A stretch of DNA of 64,000 bases from Antedon mediterranea (GCF_964355755.1 NC_092678.1:14544922-14608921), one strand, 5' to 3'. Counted from the stretch's first letter, positions 46,020-56,917 are shown. The notes: generated from the letters alone by a model not told the origin. Made by a program: numbers and translations.

Positions 46020-47390
46020 TCCTTCTTTGTCTGTAGGTGGTCTTATACCCCATTCTTTGTCTGTGGATGGTCTTATACCCCCCTTCCTTGTCTGTGGATA
46101 GTCTTATACCCGCTTCTTTGTCTGTGGATGGTCTTATACCCGCTTCTTTGTCTTTGGATGGTCTTATACCCCCCTTCTTTGTCTGTGGATGGTATTATAC
46201 CCGCTTCTTTGTCTGTGGATGATCTTACACCCCTTTCTTTGTATGTAGATGGTCTTACACCCCTTCTTTGTCTGTGGATGGTCCTACACTCCCTTCTTTG
46301 TATGTGGATGGTCCTACACCCCCTTCTTTGTCTGTGGATGGTCTTATACCCCCTTCTTTGTCTATGGATGGTCTTATATCCCCTTCTTTGTCTGTAGATG
46401 GTCTTATAATCCCTTCTTTGTGTGTGGATGGTCTTACACCCCTTCTTTGTCTGTGGGTGGTCTTACATCCCCTTCTTTGTCTATGGATTGTCCGACACCC
46501 CTTCTTTGTCTGTGGATGGTCTTACACCCCCTTCTTTGTCTGTGGGTGGTCTTACATCCCCTTCTTTGTCTGTGGATTGTCCGACACCCCTTCTTTGTCT
46601 GTGGATGGTCCTACATCACCTTCTTTGTCTGTGGATGGTCTTATACCCCCTTCTTTGTCTGTAAGTGGTCCTATACCCTTTCTTTGTCAGTGGGTAGTCT
46701 TACACCCCCTTCTTTGTCTGTGGACGGTCCTACACCCCCTTGTTTGTCTGTGGACGGTATTACACCCCTTTCTTTGTCTGTGGACGGTCTTACACCCCTT
46801 CTGTGCATGCGGATGGTCTTATATCCCCTTCCTTGTCTGTTGATGGTATTACACCCCTTTCTTTGTCTGTTGATGGTATTACACCCCTTTTTTGTGTGTG
46901 GATGGTCTTACACCCCTTTCTTTCTGTGTGGATGGTCTTACACCCCTTCTTTGTCTGTGGATGGTCTTACACCCCTTCTTTCTCTGTGGATGGCCTTACA
47001 CCCCTTTCTTTGTCTGTGGACGGTCCTACACCCCTTTCTTCTTTGTATGTGGATGGTCTTACACCCCCTTCTTTGTCTGTGGATGGTCCTACATCCCCTT
47101 CTTTGTCTGTAGATGGCCTTACACCCCTTTCTTTGTGTGTGGATAGTCTTATACCCCCTTCTTTGTCTGTGGATGGTCTTACACTCCTTTCTTTGTGTGT
47201 GGATGGTCTTATACCCCCTTCTTTGTCTGTGGATGGTATTATACCCCCTTCTTTGTCTGTGGATAGTCTTATACCCCCTTCTTTGTCTGTGGATGGTCTT
47301 ATACCCCCTTCTTTGTCTGTGATGGTCTTATACCCCCTTCTTTGTCTGTGGATGGTCTTACATCCCCTTCTTTGTCTGGACCCACTACTT
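46020..47390. repeat. 30-base minisatellite, about 45 copies
   Basis: The unit is close to CCCCTTCTTTGTCTGTGGAT followed by GGTCTTACAC, with units of 29-31 bases and substitutions. All long frames here (up to 287 codons, rich in the LSVDGL or CLWMVL pattern on the plus strand and TDKEGG on the minus strand) come from the repeat and are not taken as genes. It lies wholly inside the 3.6-kb transposon. Confidence 0.92.
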
Positions 47391-47591
47391 TGATTGATTA
47401 AATCAGACATTGTTTCTTGTATGATTAGGAGACCAAGACCTTCAAAGTGAAAGTCCACAAGTGGATGCCTAAAAAGGTCTTGTACAGAACAGTATATTGT
47501 AGGTCCATGTCACTAATTTGAGAATTACTTGAATAATTATATTGAGATGTCTTTTACGAATTGATTTGGTTCGGATTTTGCTAAAAAATCA

Positions 47592-47933
47592 ATGAGTAGA
47601 GAAAATCGAGGAAAAGGATTCAGATGGTTTACAGCAAAGGCCCATTACCATAAAAATGGAGTACATTTTTTTAGATGCAACGAAAATGAACAAGAATTAT
47701 CTGAGTTTCTGACTAATGAAAGTAGGTCTACTGCACAAATGCAGGATAAGTTTGTAGTAAGTTTGAAAGACGGTATTCTCTTAACTCATGAAAATGAAAA
47801 CTTTCCGAACTTGTCTCATATGCAACATCAAAGAGGCCAACGAAAGAATGCTACTTTACATCAAAAATATTTCCAAATGGCATCTAACAATTCAATTCAA
47901 CTTTTATTTCAGACAATTGTCCATATGGTATAA
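47592..47933 (+). pseudogene. Short frame in the 3.6-kb transposon, possible transposon protein relic
   Basis: The 113-codon frame starts MSRENRGKGFRWFTAKAHYH and contains KDGILLTHENENFPNLSHMQ. One base out of frame the sequence continues EANERMLLYIKN. The arrangement recalls the HEEADTR motif seen in many invertebrate transposon-associated proteins, with a frameshift at the motif. That is from memory and weak. The position between transposon arms supports a relic of an internal gene. Confidence 0.35.
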
Positions 47934-48741
47934 TGCATTGCAAAAAAAAAGATGATGGAGAGAGGACCAAAACTTTTATCTAACGATTGACACATCACAT
48001 TTTAGCAAACAAGTCGGCATAGATGAGCTCAGTGATTGCTGTTTCTCAGTGATCTGTCATACTTTACGCCTATCCTATCACATCAAAAGTCAAAAATTCA
48101 GAATAATAATTCCTGGTCATTTTTGCAGTGTCATTTATTTCGTTAAAAAAAATTAGGTGCATTTATACCAATGTAAACCACATATAGTATGTTCACATAT
48201 TATATATGTCAAAGGTTATAAATTGTATTTCCAGGCATTTTATGTGAAAATGTTTCATTACTACAAATATAAATGTCTCTATTCTGAACAAAATGACACC
48301 AAAATCGATTGAAAATGATCAGTAGTTACTGAGATATACAGATAAGAGGTCAAAAGTCAAACTGGGCGAAACGTCATTTCCGGTCATTTTTTGGCGAAAC
48401 TTTTCATTAGAGCAAATAGAAATATGTGGTTTGTGAACAATTTAACACCAGAATCATGTCTCTACTGTTTATAGTTGCCAAGATATGAACACTTTTTTTT
48501 ATGGTGGCCATTTTGAAATCAAGATGGCCGCCATACCGGACGTTGGACACTTGGCACCCCCCGATATTTTTAATCTATATACATCAAATAAACTTTGTGG
48601 CAAGTTTCATGCTTTGGTAATAAAGTGCACAACTTGGCTATTTTTATGGCACTAACTGCTCTACTATAGTGCTTTTCCGCCGTACCACGCCGAGAATGTT
48701 AAAGAGTCGCTATCCAATCGAGTTTGAACAATACCATGAAA

Positions 48742-48813
48742 GCCCCAGTGGTCTAATGGTTAGGACATCTGTATATCAAGCAGGCGGTCCGAGTTCGAGT
48801 CTCGGTTGGGGCG
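48742..48813 (+). tRNA. tRNA-like gene, AUC anticodon (array 2, copy 1)
   Basis: As the array 1 copies, except TCTGT for TCTGC in the anticodon stem (a G-T pair). TTTTT terminator downstream. Confidence 0.65.
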
Positions 48814-48923
48814 ACTTTTTCTCTTTCTCACAGATTTCCTCATCTTTATCGTTTCAAATTAATTAATTAAATTTCAGTATATCACCGGGCGGTTTCGAAT
48901 TAATGTTCATTGCCTAATGTGTT

Positions 48924-48967
<44 letters not shown>

Positions 48968-48987
48968 TAAAGAACAATACCATGAAA

Positions 48988-49059
48988 GCCTCAGTGGTCT
49001 AATGGTTAGGGCAACTGCATATCAAGCAGACGGTCCGAGTTCGAGTCTCGGTTGGGGCG
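48988..49059 (+). tRNA. tRNA-like gene, AUC anticodon (array 2, copy 2)
   Basis: Acceptor GCCTCAG still pairs with TTGGGGC. D arm GTCT/GGGC. The outermost anticodon-stem pair is mismatched (ACTGC/GCAGA). Loop ATATCAA. Confidence 0.6.
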
Positions 49060-49361
49060 ACTTTTTCTCATTCTCCAAGATTTTCCTCATCTTTATCGTT
49101 TCAAAAATTAATTAAATAATTTTCATTGTATCACCGGGCGGTTTTGCATTTATTTCTATGCCTGTTATGTTTATATAATATATAAAAGTATCTGTCGAGA
49201 TCCCGCTTAGTGAATAAATATACTGAATTATAGATGAGGGCGTATCAATTTTATCTCTGGTGCGCGTGCGTACAACTGAGGACTAGTTGTGTTCCAACCG
49301 TACCACGCCGAGAATGTTAAAGGGTCGTTATCCGATCGAGTTAAAGAACAATACCATGAAA

Positions 49362-49433
49362 GCCCCAGTGGTCTAATGGTTAGGGCAACTGCTTATCAAG
49401 CAGGCGGTCCGAGTTCGAGTCTCAGTTGGGGCG
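49362..49433 (+). tRNA. tRNA-like gene, AUC anticodon (array 2, copy 3)
   Basis: Loop TTATCAA keeps the AUC anticodon. One T-stem pair is lost (CTCAG for CTCGG). Acceptor intact. TTTTT downstream. Confidence 0.6.
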
Positions 49434-49734
49434 ACTTTTTCTCATTCTACCAGATTTTCCTCATCTTTATCGTTTCAAAAATTAATTAAATAGTTTTCAG
49501 TGTATCATCGGGCGGTTTGGAATTTATTTCTATGCCTGTTGTATTTATATATATATAAAAGTATCTCTCGAGATCCCGCTTAGTGAATAAATATACTGAA
49601 TTATAGATGAGGGCGTATCAATTTGATCTCTGGTGCGCGTGCGTACAACTGAGGACTAGTTGTGTTCCAACCGTACCACGCCGAGAATGTTAAGGGGTCG
49701 TTATCCGATCGAGTTAAAGAACAATACCATGAAA

Positions 49735-49806
49735 GCCCCAGTGGTCTAATGGTTAGGGCAACTGCATATCAAGCAGGCGGTCCGAGTTCGAGTCTCGGTT
49801 GGGGCG
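49735..49806 (+). tRNA. tRNA-like gene, AUC anticodon (array 2, copy 4)
   Basis: Acceptor and T stems are perfect. The outermost anticodon-stem pair is A-G. TTTTT downstream. Confidence 0.62.
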
Positions 49807-50005
49807 ACTTTTTCTCATTCTCCCAGATTTTCCTCATCTTTATCGTTTCAAAAATTAATTAAATAGTTTTCAGTGTATCACCGGGCGGTTTGGAATTCAT
49901 TTCTATGCCTGTTGTGTTTATATATATATATATATATGTTCCGCCGTACCACGCCGAGAATGTTAAAGAGTCGCTATCCAATCGAGTTTGAACAATACCA
50001 TGAAA

Positions 50006-50077
50006 GCCCCAGTGGTCTAATGGTTAGGGCAACTGCATATCAAGCAGACGGTCCGAGTTCAAGTCTCGGTTGGGGCG
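50006..50077 (+). tRNA. tRNA-like gene, AUC anticodon (array 2, copy 5)
   Basis: Acceptor and T stems are intact with T loop TTCAAGT. The outermost anticodon-stem pair is mismatched. It faces the minus-strand copy at 50174. Confidence 0.6.
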
Positions 50078-50173
50078 ACTTTTTCTAATTCTCACAGATT
50101 GGTGATATACTGAAATTTAATTAATTAATTTGAAACGATAAAAATGAGGAAATCTGTGAGAATGAGAAAAAGT

Positions 50174-50245
50174 CGCCCCAACCGAGACTTGAACTCGGAC
50201 CGTCTGCTTGATATGCAGTTGCCCTAACCATTAGACCACTGGGGC
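50174..50245 (-). tRNA. tRNA-like gene, AUC anticodon (array 2, copy 6, inverted)
   Basis: Same sequence as copy 5 on the opposite strand, with TTTTT on its 3' side (plus-strand AAAAA at 50167-50171). It is the only inverted copy in the two arrays. Confidence 0.6.
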
Positions 50246-51058
50246 TTTCATGGTATTGTTCAAACTCGATTGGATAGCGACTCTTTAACATTCTCGGCGT
50301 GGTACGGTGGAACAGCACTAGTCCTCAGTTGTACACACGCGCAACAGAGATCAAATTGATACGCCCTCATCTTACAGTATTTTTATTCACGAGGCGGGAT
50401 CTCCGAAGAGATACTTTTATATATATAAACACAGTAGGCAAAGAACATTAATTAATATATATATATCTAGATCAAAGTGGTTACGATAAGCAGTTGGACA
50501 CCTCTGGCCGATATAAAATCTCTAAAATAGGGAAACAAAATTACAATAAAAAGTATAAATAAACAATACAAAAAAAAATTATACGATCAAAATGCCAAAC
50601 CCACAAAACAGCCTTCCCTCAAGAATCAGCTCTCAGCTTCCAAATATGACTGCGTCTCGGCCCCGGGACGGTAATGTTAAATGTTTAGGATCATCATTAT
50701 TGTGAGGCAAAAAGAGTTTTGAGAGATCCATAGAATAATGTTACTGAAGTGCCACTGGTCATTACAAGCACATATCTAGATAATTATATTGATACACATA
50801 CTTTGATATACACGTTCTGCCTTCCTTATAATTGAATTCTCATGAAAGAACATTTGTTTTCCTGTATTTTAAGTGTATTGTAAACATAATATGTCTCATA
50901 TTTAGTATTTCTGTATCTGAAGTATTTTGTAAATATGTATGTAATATTCATGCTGTATCAACGACACAAAAAAACCAACAACCCTTCATGGTGTCAGTTG
51001 TATCAAACTGTATAATTTATAAATCTAATTATATTTGATATTTATGATTTCTTGACAG

Positions 51059-51163
51059 AATGGAGACACACCGATAGATATTTATCTGAAGCGTGTTGAT
51101 GTTAAATTAGAGATATTGTTCTGTCTGATAACCAATGCTGTATCAACCACATTAACAAAAGAA
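51059..51163 (+). CDS. Ankyrin-repeat exon, type A (35 codons)
   Basis: After TTTCTTGACAG and before GTAATG. It reads NGDTPIDIYLKRVD, then KLEILFCLITNA, and ends in LTKE. Closest to the exon at 57510, with which it shares the CTTGACAG acceptor and the sequence further into the intron, making units II and IV sisters. Confidence 0.8.
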
Positions 51164-52059
51164 GTAATGTTCCATTAACTTTACAACAAAACAATTAAAT
51201 TAAATATCATACTTGTAACAGTACACGATGCTTAATAATATTCTTTGTTTTGCTTCGTTATTTTTGTTATTATCAACCTCAAATGTAAGAAGATATACTG
51301 TATGTTGTTCAATATTAAAGGGCAACTTGACCGAGGACAATATTTTAACAACGTATTAGAAATGTACATATGATTCCGGAAACATCGCGAGATTAATGAT
51401 ATCGCCGCACGCGCTCGCCCCATACAGCCGTAGTCATAAAATGCTGTGACGTCACATGTGCATTACAACATTGACGTCATGAGTTTTCACTGTTGTTAAC
51501 ATACACGAGATAGGTACCTTTAACTTCAACTGCTTATTTGACCTGCATTAGGCTTAATTTTGCCAACATATTTAGCTTGGTATTTAAAAAAAACTTCATT
51601 ATCCAGATAAGCAAAATAAACAATAACAAAAATCAACGTTTTTATTGCTTACGATTTATTTACAAAGTTTGTTTACTAGAAATTGTTTAGATTTGCCAGA
51701 CTTGTCTATTTACCCGAAGGATAGCTAGAAACATGATGCTCTAGAATCATTGAACTATATCAAAGAACTAAAAAGAACATTTTTCACCAAATGGAAGATG
51801 GGTTTGTGTCGATAGAGTTCAGGAATGTTCCCAATGGTTCTGTTAATGCTTTTAACTTTGAGAAGGTCGTGTACTTTTGACCCAATGGCGTACAGGGGGA
51901 AATTTTTATATACGTGTTTAATGGCTTTTACCTTCGAGAAGGTCATGTCTTCGACCCATTGGCGTTCAGGGGATATTTTGTATAAGTGTTTAAGTAATGT
52001 ACATTCTTTTTCCTTTTGCCTTCCCTTGGACGAACACGTCAATAAATTGTTGTTGTTTA

Positions 52060-52680
52060 ATGGCAAAAACCGACATCGAGGATGCGTTTCGTAACATTGC
52101 AATCCACCCTTGTGATTATCACCTTTTGAGTTTCTCGTGGAAAAATAAGTACTACTACGATCGCTGTCTTCCGATGGGGGCCAGTCGTTCATGTAGCATT
52201 TTTTAATCGTTCAGTACAGCATTAGTTTGGCTAATGCTTACAAAATTTAATATCCCGGATATATCTCATATCCTGGACGATTTTTTCTTTGTCGGTCCTA
52301 AACATTCAAATCTTTGTCAAAATGCACTTACTACTTTTATCTCACTTTGTAACACACTAGGGGTGCCCATTACAGATTCGAAGACTGTTTTACCAACTAC
52401 AGTCATTGTGATATACGGCATAGAGGTGGATTCTGTTTCCATGGAATGTCGTTTACCTATGTCAAAAAATCACGAAGACAATCACTAAAATTAACCATTT
52501 TTTAGCCAGGAAGAAAGTTACGCTGCGCGACATACAGTCGATTTTTGGCCTGCTGAATTACGCCTGTAGCGTGGTGCTACCAGGTAGAGCCTTTTACGCC
52601 GTCTTATAAATATCCCATCCTTAGCGAAACATCCAAATCAGTTTATTCGCTTGTCGCGCGAGGTAAAAGACGATTTACAT
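52060..52680 (+). pseudogene. DIRS-like retrotransposon reverse transcriptase fragment
   Basis: The frame reads KTDIEDAFRNIAIHPCDYHL, then YYYDRCLPMGASRSC, one stop (52204-52206), and continues in the same frame with ISHILDDFFFVGP (catalytic LDD box) and LGVPITDSKT up to 52488. Further remnants follow in shifted frames (AARHTVDF, near 52540). IHP-DYHLL and CLPMGAS are typical of DIRS/Ngaro-type reverse transcriptase. No tyrosine recombinase or split direct repeats were seen. It lies in the intron of ankyrin unit II and is absent from the sister unit IV, so it arrived after the duplication or was lost there. Confidence 0.72.
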
Positions 52681-52896
52681 ATTTGTTTATGTACATTAAT
52701 TCTACGATATGTTAGTTACAATTCTGTATAGACCTATAACTGTTATATTATATTATCGGTTATTTTTTACAAGTATATTAACGGTGCGTTTATCTATATA
52801 ACAATGGTGAATGCTTGTTAATTGTTAATACTATATATTCAATAGGGGCGCGTGCGGCGATATCCTTAATCTCGCGATTATTATTTTTTTTTATAG

Positions 52897-53007
52897 GAAG
52901 AAACCAATGCTCTACATGTCTTTCTAAGTGGCAAATATCTTCAACCTACTTTAAAAATAGTGACTTATCTCATTAATCTTGGTGAATCTCCAACATTACA
53001 AAATAAG
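52897..53007 (+). CDS. Ankyrin-repeat exon, type B (37 codons)
   Basis: After TTTTTTTTATAG and before GTAATG. It starts EETNALHVFLSGKYLQ and ends NLGESPTLQNK. The most diverged of the three type B exons, differing in its first residues (EET for NGS). Phase 0 at both ends. Confidence 0.78.
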
Positions 53008-53899
53008 GTAATGTACATAAAAGTGTAATGTTCGTGACATGTGGACCTCGAACTCACCCCAAATCACCAGTAGTGGTGTTTTTAACTCTAAATATCAGTG
53101 TGGTTACGGTAAGAAACCAATACAGTTGGACACATTTAGCGTTCGTGGCAACGAGATCAAATCTCTAAATGGGAAATGAAAAAATATATTTTTTTTTTTA
53201 TTATCAGCATCGTTTGTATAATTTTATTTTTATTCAATGTCTGACTTTTTATTTTTCATCAGTATAGGGGCAATATATTTGAATTAATAATATTTGTTAT
53301 TATATGGTAGCCAAACACCAAAACTGGTTGTTGCCTAACGGTCATACATCATCGTACAATCTAGAAGCTTTTAACCACCCGATTCCTACCTAATGTGAAA
53401 CTGCTGTTCTAATTAAATTTGGTGCCATTATTATGCCAATTTTACGATTGTTATCATCTATTAAACAGTAGTTGTTTGGTTTTGCTGTAATGTGGTTGTC
53501 TCTCTAAATTGATCTGATATTTATTGATATAATGATGACATGTTTTATTTTTATAAATATCTCTAAAAATCTAGCTTTTCGACTTTTCATTTAGTAGTTT
53601 TATCATCATCCTCACCATCTCCCTTTTTAATACATCTCTTATCATCATTGATGATCATCTTTTAGACCATTTTCCGATTTTCTGTAACCAAATGGGTCAA
53701 TATAAGATGCAATGCCTCGCGAGCTTACGTTTGTAAAAAACAGCTTTACTCAAAGCCTGGTGTAGTTGTTCAGGAGTCGCTTATATTCGGGAAAGTTTGA
53801 TTTTGCAATCTGGTCAGCAAATACAGTTCAACGTTACCGGTTCATTTCCATATAAATGATCAAACTATCAAGTTTTCTACAATTTTCAGAGTTTCTTAC

Positions 53900-54156
53900 T
53901 TTTTTTTTTGTTTAACCATATTTTATGAGGGTGATCCATCCAGCAATTGCTGATCATTAGGGACCCTCAGATGTTCACAAGACAAACATATAGGCCTACA
54001 CAAGATGCTCTACATAAACAACGTCTTATTACAAGTCTTTGGGAGTGGAGTTGTAATTTTGTCCTTAGATCAAATGTTGACATCCTGACGGGTCTTGAAC
54101 CCAGGACCCTTTTTAGTGGTAGCTAAGCATCATAACCACCAAGCCACAACTCCACC
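53900..54156 (-). mobile_element. tRNA-derived SINE
   Basis: On the minus strand the head has box A (TGGCTTGGTGG, complement at 54137-54147) and box B (GGGTTCAAGACCC, 54090-54102). A body of about 170 bases follows (GGGTCCCTAATGATCAGCAA), and an A-run at 53900-53909 closes it. It sits inside a dispersed repeat whose uninterrupted relative is near 27001-27100. Confidence 0.65.
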
Positions 54157-54306
54157 AATCCTAATAATGGGTACTCATGTTTTCAGTTGTTACATTATAT
54201 AACAGTAAAAAAAGTGTGAACTTAATCACTGTAGCGGAGCCGGTTGACCCAACCCCAAAGTTATTTACAATACTCATTATATTTGATATTTATGATTTCT
54301 TCACAG

Positions 54307-54411
54307 AATGGAGACACACCAATCGATATTTATCTGGAGCGTGCTGATGTTAAATTAGAGATATTGTTTTGTCTGATAACCAATGGTGTACACCCCACAT
54401 TTAAAAAAGAG
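54307..54411 (+). CDS. Ankyrin-repeat exon, type A (35 codons)
   Basis: After TTTCTTCACAG and before GTAATT. It starts NGDTPIDIYLERAD and ends NGVHPTFKKE. It pairs with the type B exon at 56662. Its upstream intron shares GTAGCGGAGCCGGTTGACCC with that of the exon at 43323. Confidence 0.8.
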
Positions 54412-54565
54412 GTAATTCGATAAAAAATGTTAATTGAAATATAGCATACTGGTAATAGTACACGTATGCTTAATAATATTCTCTTGTTTGCTTTGTTTTT
54501 GTTCATCATATTATTATTACTTTCAAATGTAAGAAGGTAGTGTATTATGTTGTTTAATTATTATT

Positions 54566-54856
54566 CATCACCAGCCGTTGTCAGTCCACTGCCATAGTGA
54601 ACGATCTCTAGCTGCTCCTTGCCACTGTACTGTATCTCAATATATATTTGTCTTCCTCTATTTCCGCTCCCATCCATGGGTCTCTATGATGTCATTAGCG
54701 AAGTCCATCTATTATCTGTCCAGCCCCCTTCTACTTACCTAATTTGATAGTTCTCATAATGTATTGAACTTGTGTTTCTTTTCTCACCCATTCATTTCGT
54801 TTTTATATGTGATTCCAAGCATATCTCTTTTCATGCTGTGCTGTGCTGCTGCTATT
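54566..54856 (-). pseudogene. RTE-like LINE fragment, 3' piece (copy in unit III)
   Basis: Paralogous to 43552-43870, sharing CCGTTGTCAGTCCACTGCC and CTCTAGCTGCTCCTTGCC. It is separated from its other half by the Helentron-like element that starts at 54857. Confidence 0.65.
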
Positions 54857-55633
54857 TTGGTTATCCGCGATTAGTGGATAGCCCGCTTGTTATTGTCAGG
54901 ATCTTTTTTTTTTTCTACGTTCTTTTTTCTTTCCACGAACTTTGTCAAAAATTTCCCTGTAGCTGTAGATGTGCAAGAAACTTTGTTTTTTGATTTTCGA
55001 GTTGCGCAGCATAGGTTACGCGGGATTTTATGAGTTTCAATGATTGATCATAGAATAAAAACCAAAAGTCATTTTGTATTGAAACTTTCTATGGATTAAT
55101 AATGGTTTCACCGAGTTACGCGCGAACGCGCGTTTAAAATTTCAAAATGCGAAAAAAACTTCTAATCAACTTTCTACGCGTTTCATGTCATTTTGAGCAT
55201 TTCAAACATTTCCGCACGCACGCAAATTTTTACGCACGCTTGCGCACGTAGCGCAAAAGAGCATTTTTATGTGTTATATTTGTTTTTCCAGCTTTTTCTA
55301 GTAATTTTACCAGTTTTTAATCAATTTCGACTTAAAATCATGTCATACGAGCACGTAGAATTGGAAAATTTGCGCGCGTTTTTATGAAAAAATATAAAAT
55401 TTCGTCTAAATTTTACCTTTTTTTAAACTGTTATAGATTCTTTTAAAATTACAGATTCTGGAAGTAGATGAGTTGTAGATATCGAATCATGCATGAATAT
55501 GGCTAACCGGACATTGTGACGTCATTTTATGGCCACTCGAATATAAAATATAACATTTGTGTTTCTTTAGTCATAGCGTGGCTTTTGCGCTGCGGAAAAC
55601 CTAACTCGTCCGTAGTAACGAGTTCAAATCTAG
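54857..55633 (+). mobile_element. Helentron-like non-autonomous element, plus strand
   Basis: The 5' end is TTGGTTATCCGC with a hairpin (GGTTATCC paired with GGATAGCC). At the 3' end are the inward copy GCGGAAAACC, a hairpin (AACTCGT 55603-55609, ACGAGTT 55618-55624) and the closing CTAG (55630-55633), followed by T. The paralogous intron in unit I is uninterrupted (GCTGCTATTTTTTTCATTTT), so insertion within a T-run is directly visible. The interior is rich in CGCG words. No coding. Confidence 0.72.
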
Positions 55634-56520
55634 TTTTTTCAGTTTTATTTGGCAGTACCCAGGTCACAGCTCTAAATGTCGTGGTTTGTAACACGCATTG
55701 ATTACAGACATTTTATTTTAAGCTTAACGGTATTTCTCTTCACGTGATGTTGCTCAGTTTTCCATATTGGCACCAGCCCAATCTGATTCTCTTCTTTTAT
55801 CTCCTGTTCTTGATTCTTTTCTTTCATGCTAAATCTCTGCCCCATATAGATAGATATATTCATTAACGTCATCAATGTTATTGCCATTAACAGTCACAAA
55901 TCCATGAGGTACCATGGAAATTACCATAACTTTTGTTTTCTTCATATTTATTTTCAATCCCCAACATTTGCTGGCATTTGCAATTTCTTTAAGCATATCC
56001 TCCGTTCACTGATTTGCTCTCCCAGGACAACAATGTCGTCTGCAAACCTCAGATGATTTTTTTTCCTTTGATATCCACTCCTTTATCCTCCCACTCCAGT
56101 GAGCGAAATATGCCTTCCAAACAAGTATAAACAGTTTAGGAAAAATTGTATCACCTTGTCGGACACCCTTCTTTGTGTGGACTTTTCTCGCTTGGTTTTT
56201 GCATCGTAACTGTGGTAGTGCAGTTAGTGTAGATGTACTTGAGTAGGTTAATGTACTTATGATGAATTCCCTGATCTTGAAGAACTTTTAGAACTGACTG
56301 TGTCTCTACCGAATCAAATGCATTTTCATAGTCTATAAAGGCCATACAAAGTGGTTTGTTGTATTATTGGCATTTTTTTTAGCGGGTTCAGTGTATGAAT
56401 ATGATCCATGCTATAAAAACCACTCCTAAATCCTGCTTGTTCTCTGAGTTAATGGCTATCAAGTGAATTTTCCATTCGATATGTCAGGATTCTTGAAAAC
56501 ACTTTATATATGTTAATTAT
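55634..56520 (-). pseudogene. RTE-like LINE fragment, 5' piece (copy in unit III)
   Basis: Minus frames read MAFIDYENAFDSVETQSVLK (56345 down) with KEGCPT near its end (RQGCP-like), and further on VNEYIYLGQ-like sequence in the 55887-55702 region (IYMGQRFSMKEKNQEQEIKE). The catalytic box is degraded. It is the duplicate of the relic at 43870-44700. Confidence 0.7.
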
Positions 56521-56661
56521 TATTAACATCATGCAACTGCTCTTGGTATAACTAACACATTTTAGCTCCTTTCGATTAATTTAATTTCGTTAATCCATGT
56601 TGTAAAATCCATCGAAGATAAACATTTATTAAAAAAATATAACATTTTATTTATTTTTTAG

Positions 56662-56772
56662 AATGGAAGCAATGCTCTACATATACATCTAAGTGGTAGA
56701 TATGTTAAACCTACATTGAAAATAGTGACCTATCTCATTAACCTTGGTGAATCTCCAACATTACAAAATAAG
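56662..56772 (+). CDS. Ankyrin-repeat exon, type B (37 codons)
   Basis: After TTTATTTTTTAG and before GTAATG. It starts NGSNALHIHLSGRYVKP and ends NLGESPTLQNK, differing from the exon at 44840 by only a few residues. Phase 0 at both ends. Confidence 0.8.
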
Positions 56773-56854
56773 GTAATGTACATGAGAGTGATGTAACCTT
56801 GTGTAATGTTTGGGTGGAACTCAAACACACCCAAGATCACTAGTGTGGTGTTCA

Positions 56855-56858
<4 letters not shown>

Positions 56859-56914
<56 letters not shown>
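56859..56914. repeat. (TA)n microsatellite, empty site of tRNA-like array 2
   Basis: The flanks (GTGGTGTTCATAACTATATA before, TATATCTAGATCAAAGTGGT after) match those at 45040 and 50456, between which the tRNA-like array and its transposon lie. Confidence 0.85.

Positions 56915-56917
<3 letters not shown>

Larger units (their letters stand above)
45064..48666. mobile_element. 3.6-kb DNA transposon with 3-base TAG duplication
   Basis: The ends are TAGTAGAGCAGTTA and its complement, in inverted arms of about 600 bases that include GGTGCCAAGTGTCCAACGTC and GCGGCCATCTTGATTTC. TAG lies on both sides (45061-45063, 48667-48669). The flanks read GAGGACTAG and TAGTGCT, while the uninterrupted tRNA-like units read GAGGACTAGTGCT, so the empty site confirms the 3-base duplication. 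Inside are a minisatellite and a short frame. Superfamily unknown; 3-base duplications occur in PIF/Harbinger, Zator and CACTA groups. Confidence 0.8.
48670..50455. repeat. Tandem array of tRNA-like units, array 2
   Basis: Five plus-strand copies (48742, 48988, 49362, 49735, 50006) and one minus-strand copy (50174) lie in units of about 373 bases with (TA)n tracts between some of them. The last plus copy and the minus copy form a palindrome centred near 50100. The left part of the array was split by the 3.6-kb transposon: a stub of the unit, AACTGAGGACTAG, remains at 45051-45063. Units here are more diverged than in array 1. Confidence 0.88.

Noticed and set aside
46037-47458. Long repetitive frames on both strands
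   Set aside because: They come from the 30-base minisatellite; no start context, domain or splice signal supports a gene.
51755-52192. 145-codon minus-strand frame with an internal repeat (SKVKAIKHVYKNF, LKVKSINRTIGNI)
   Set aside because: It overlaps the DIRS-like RT on the opposite strand for part of its length, and the repetition follows a local direct DNA repeat; no recognised domain.
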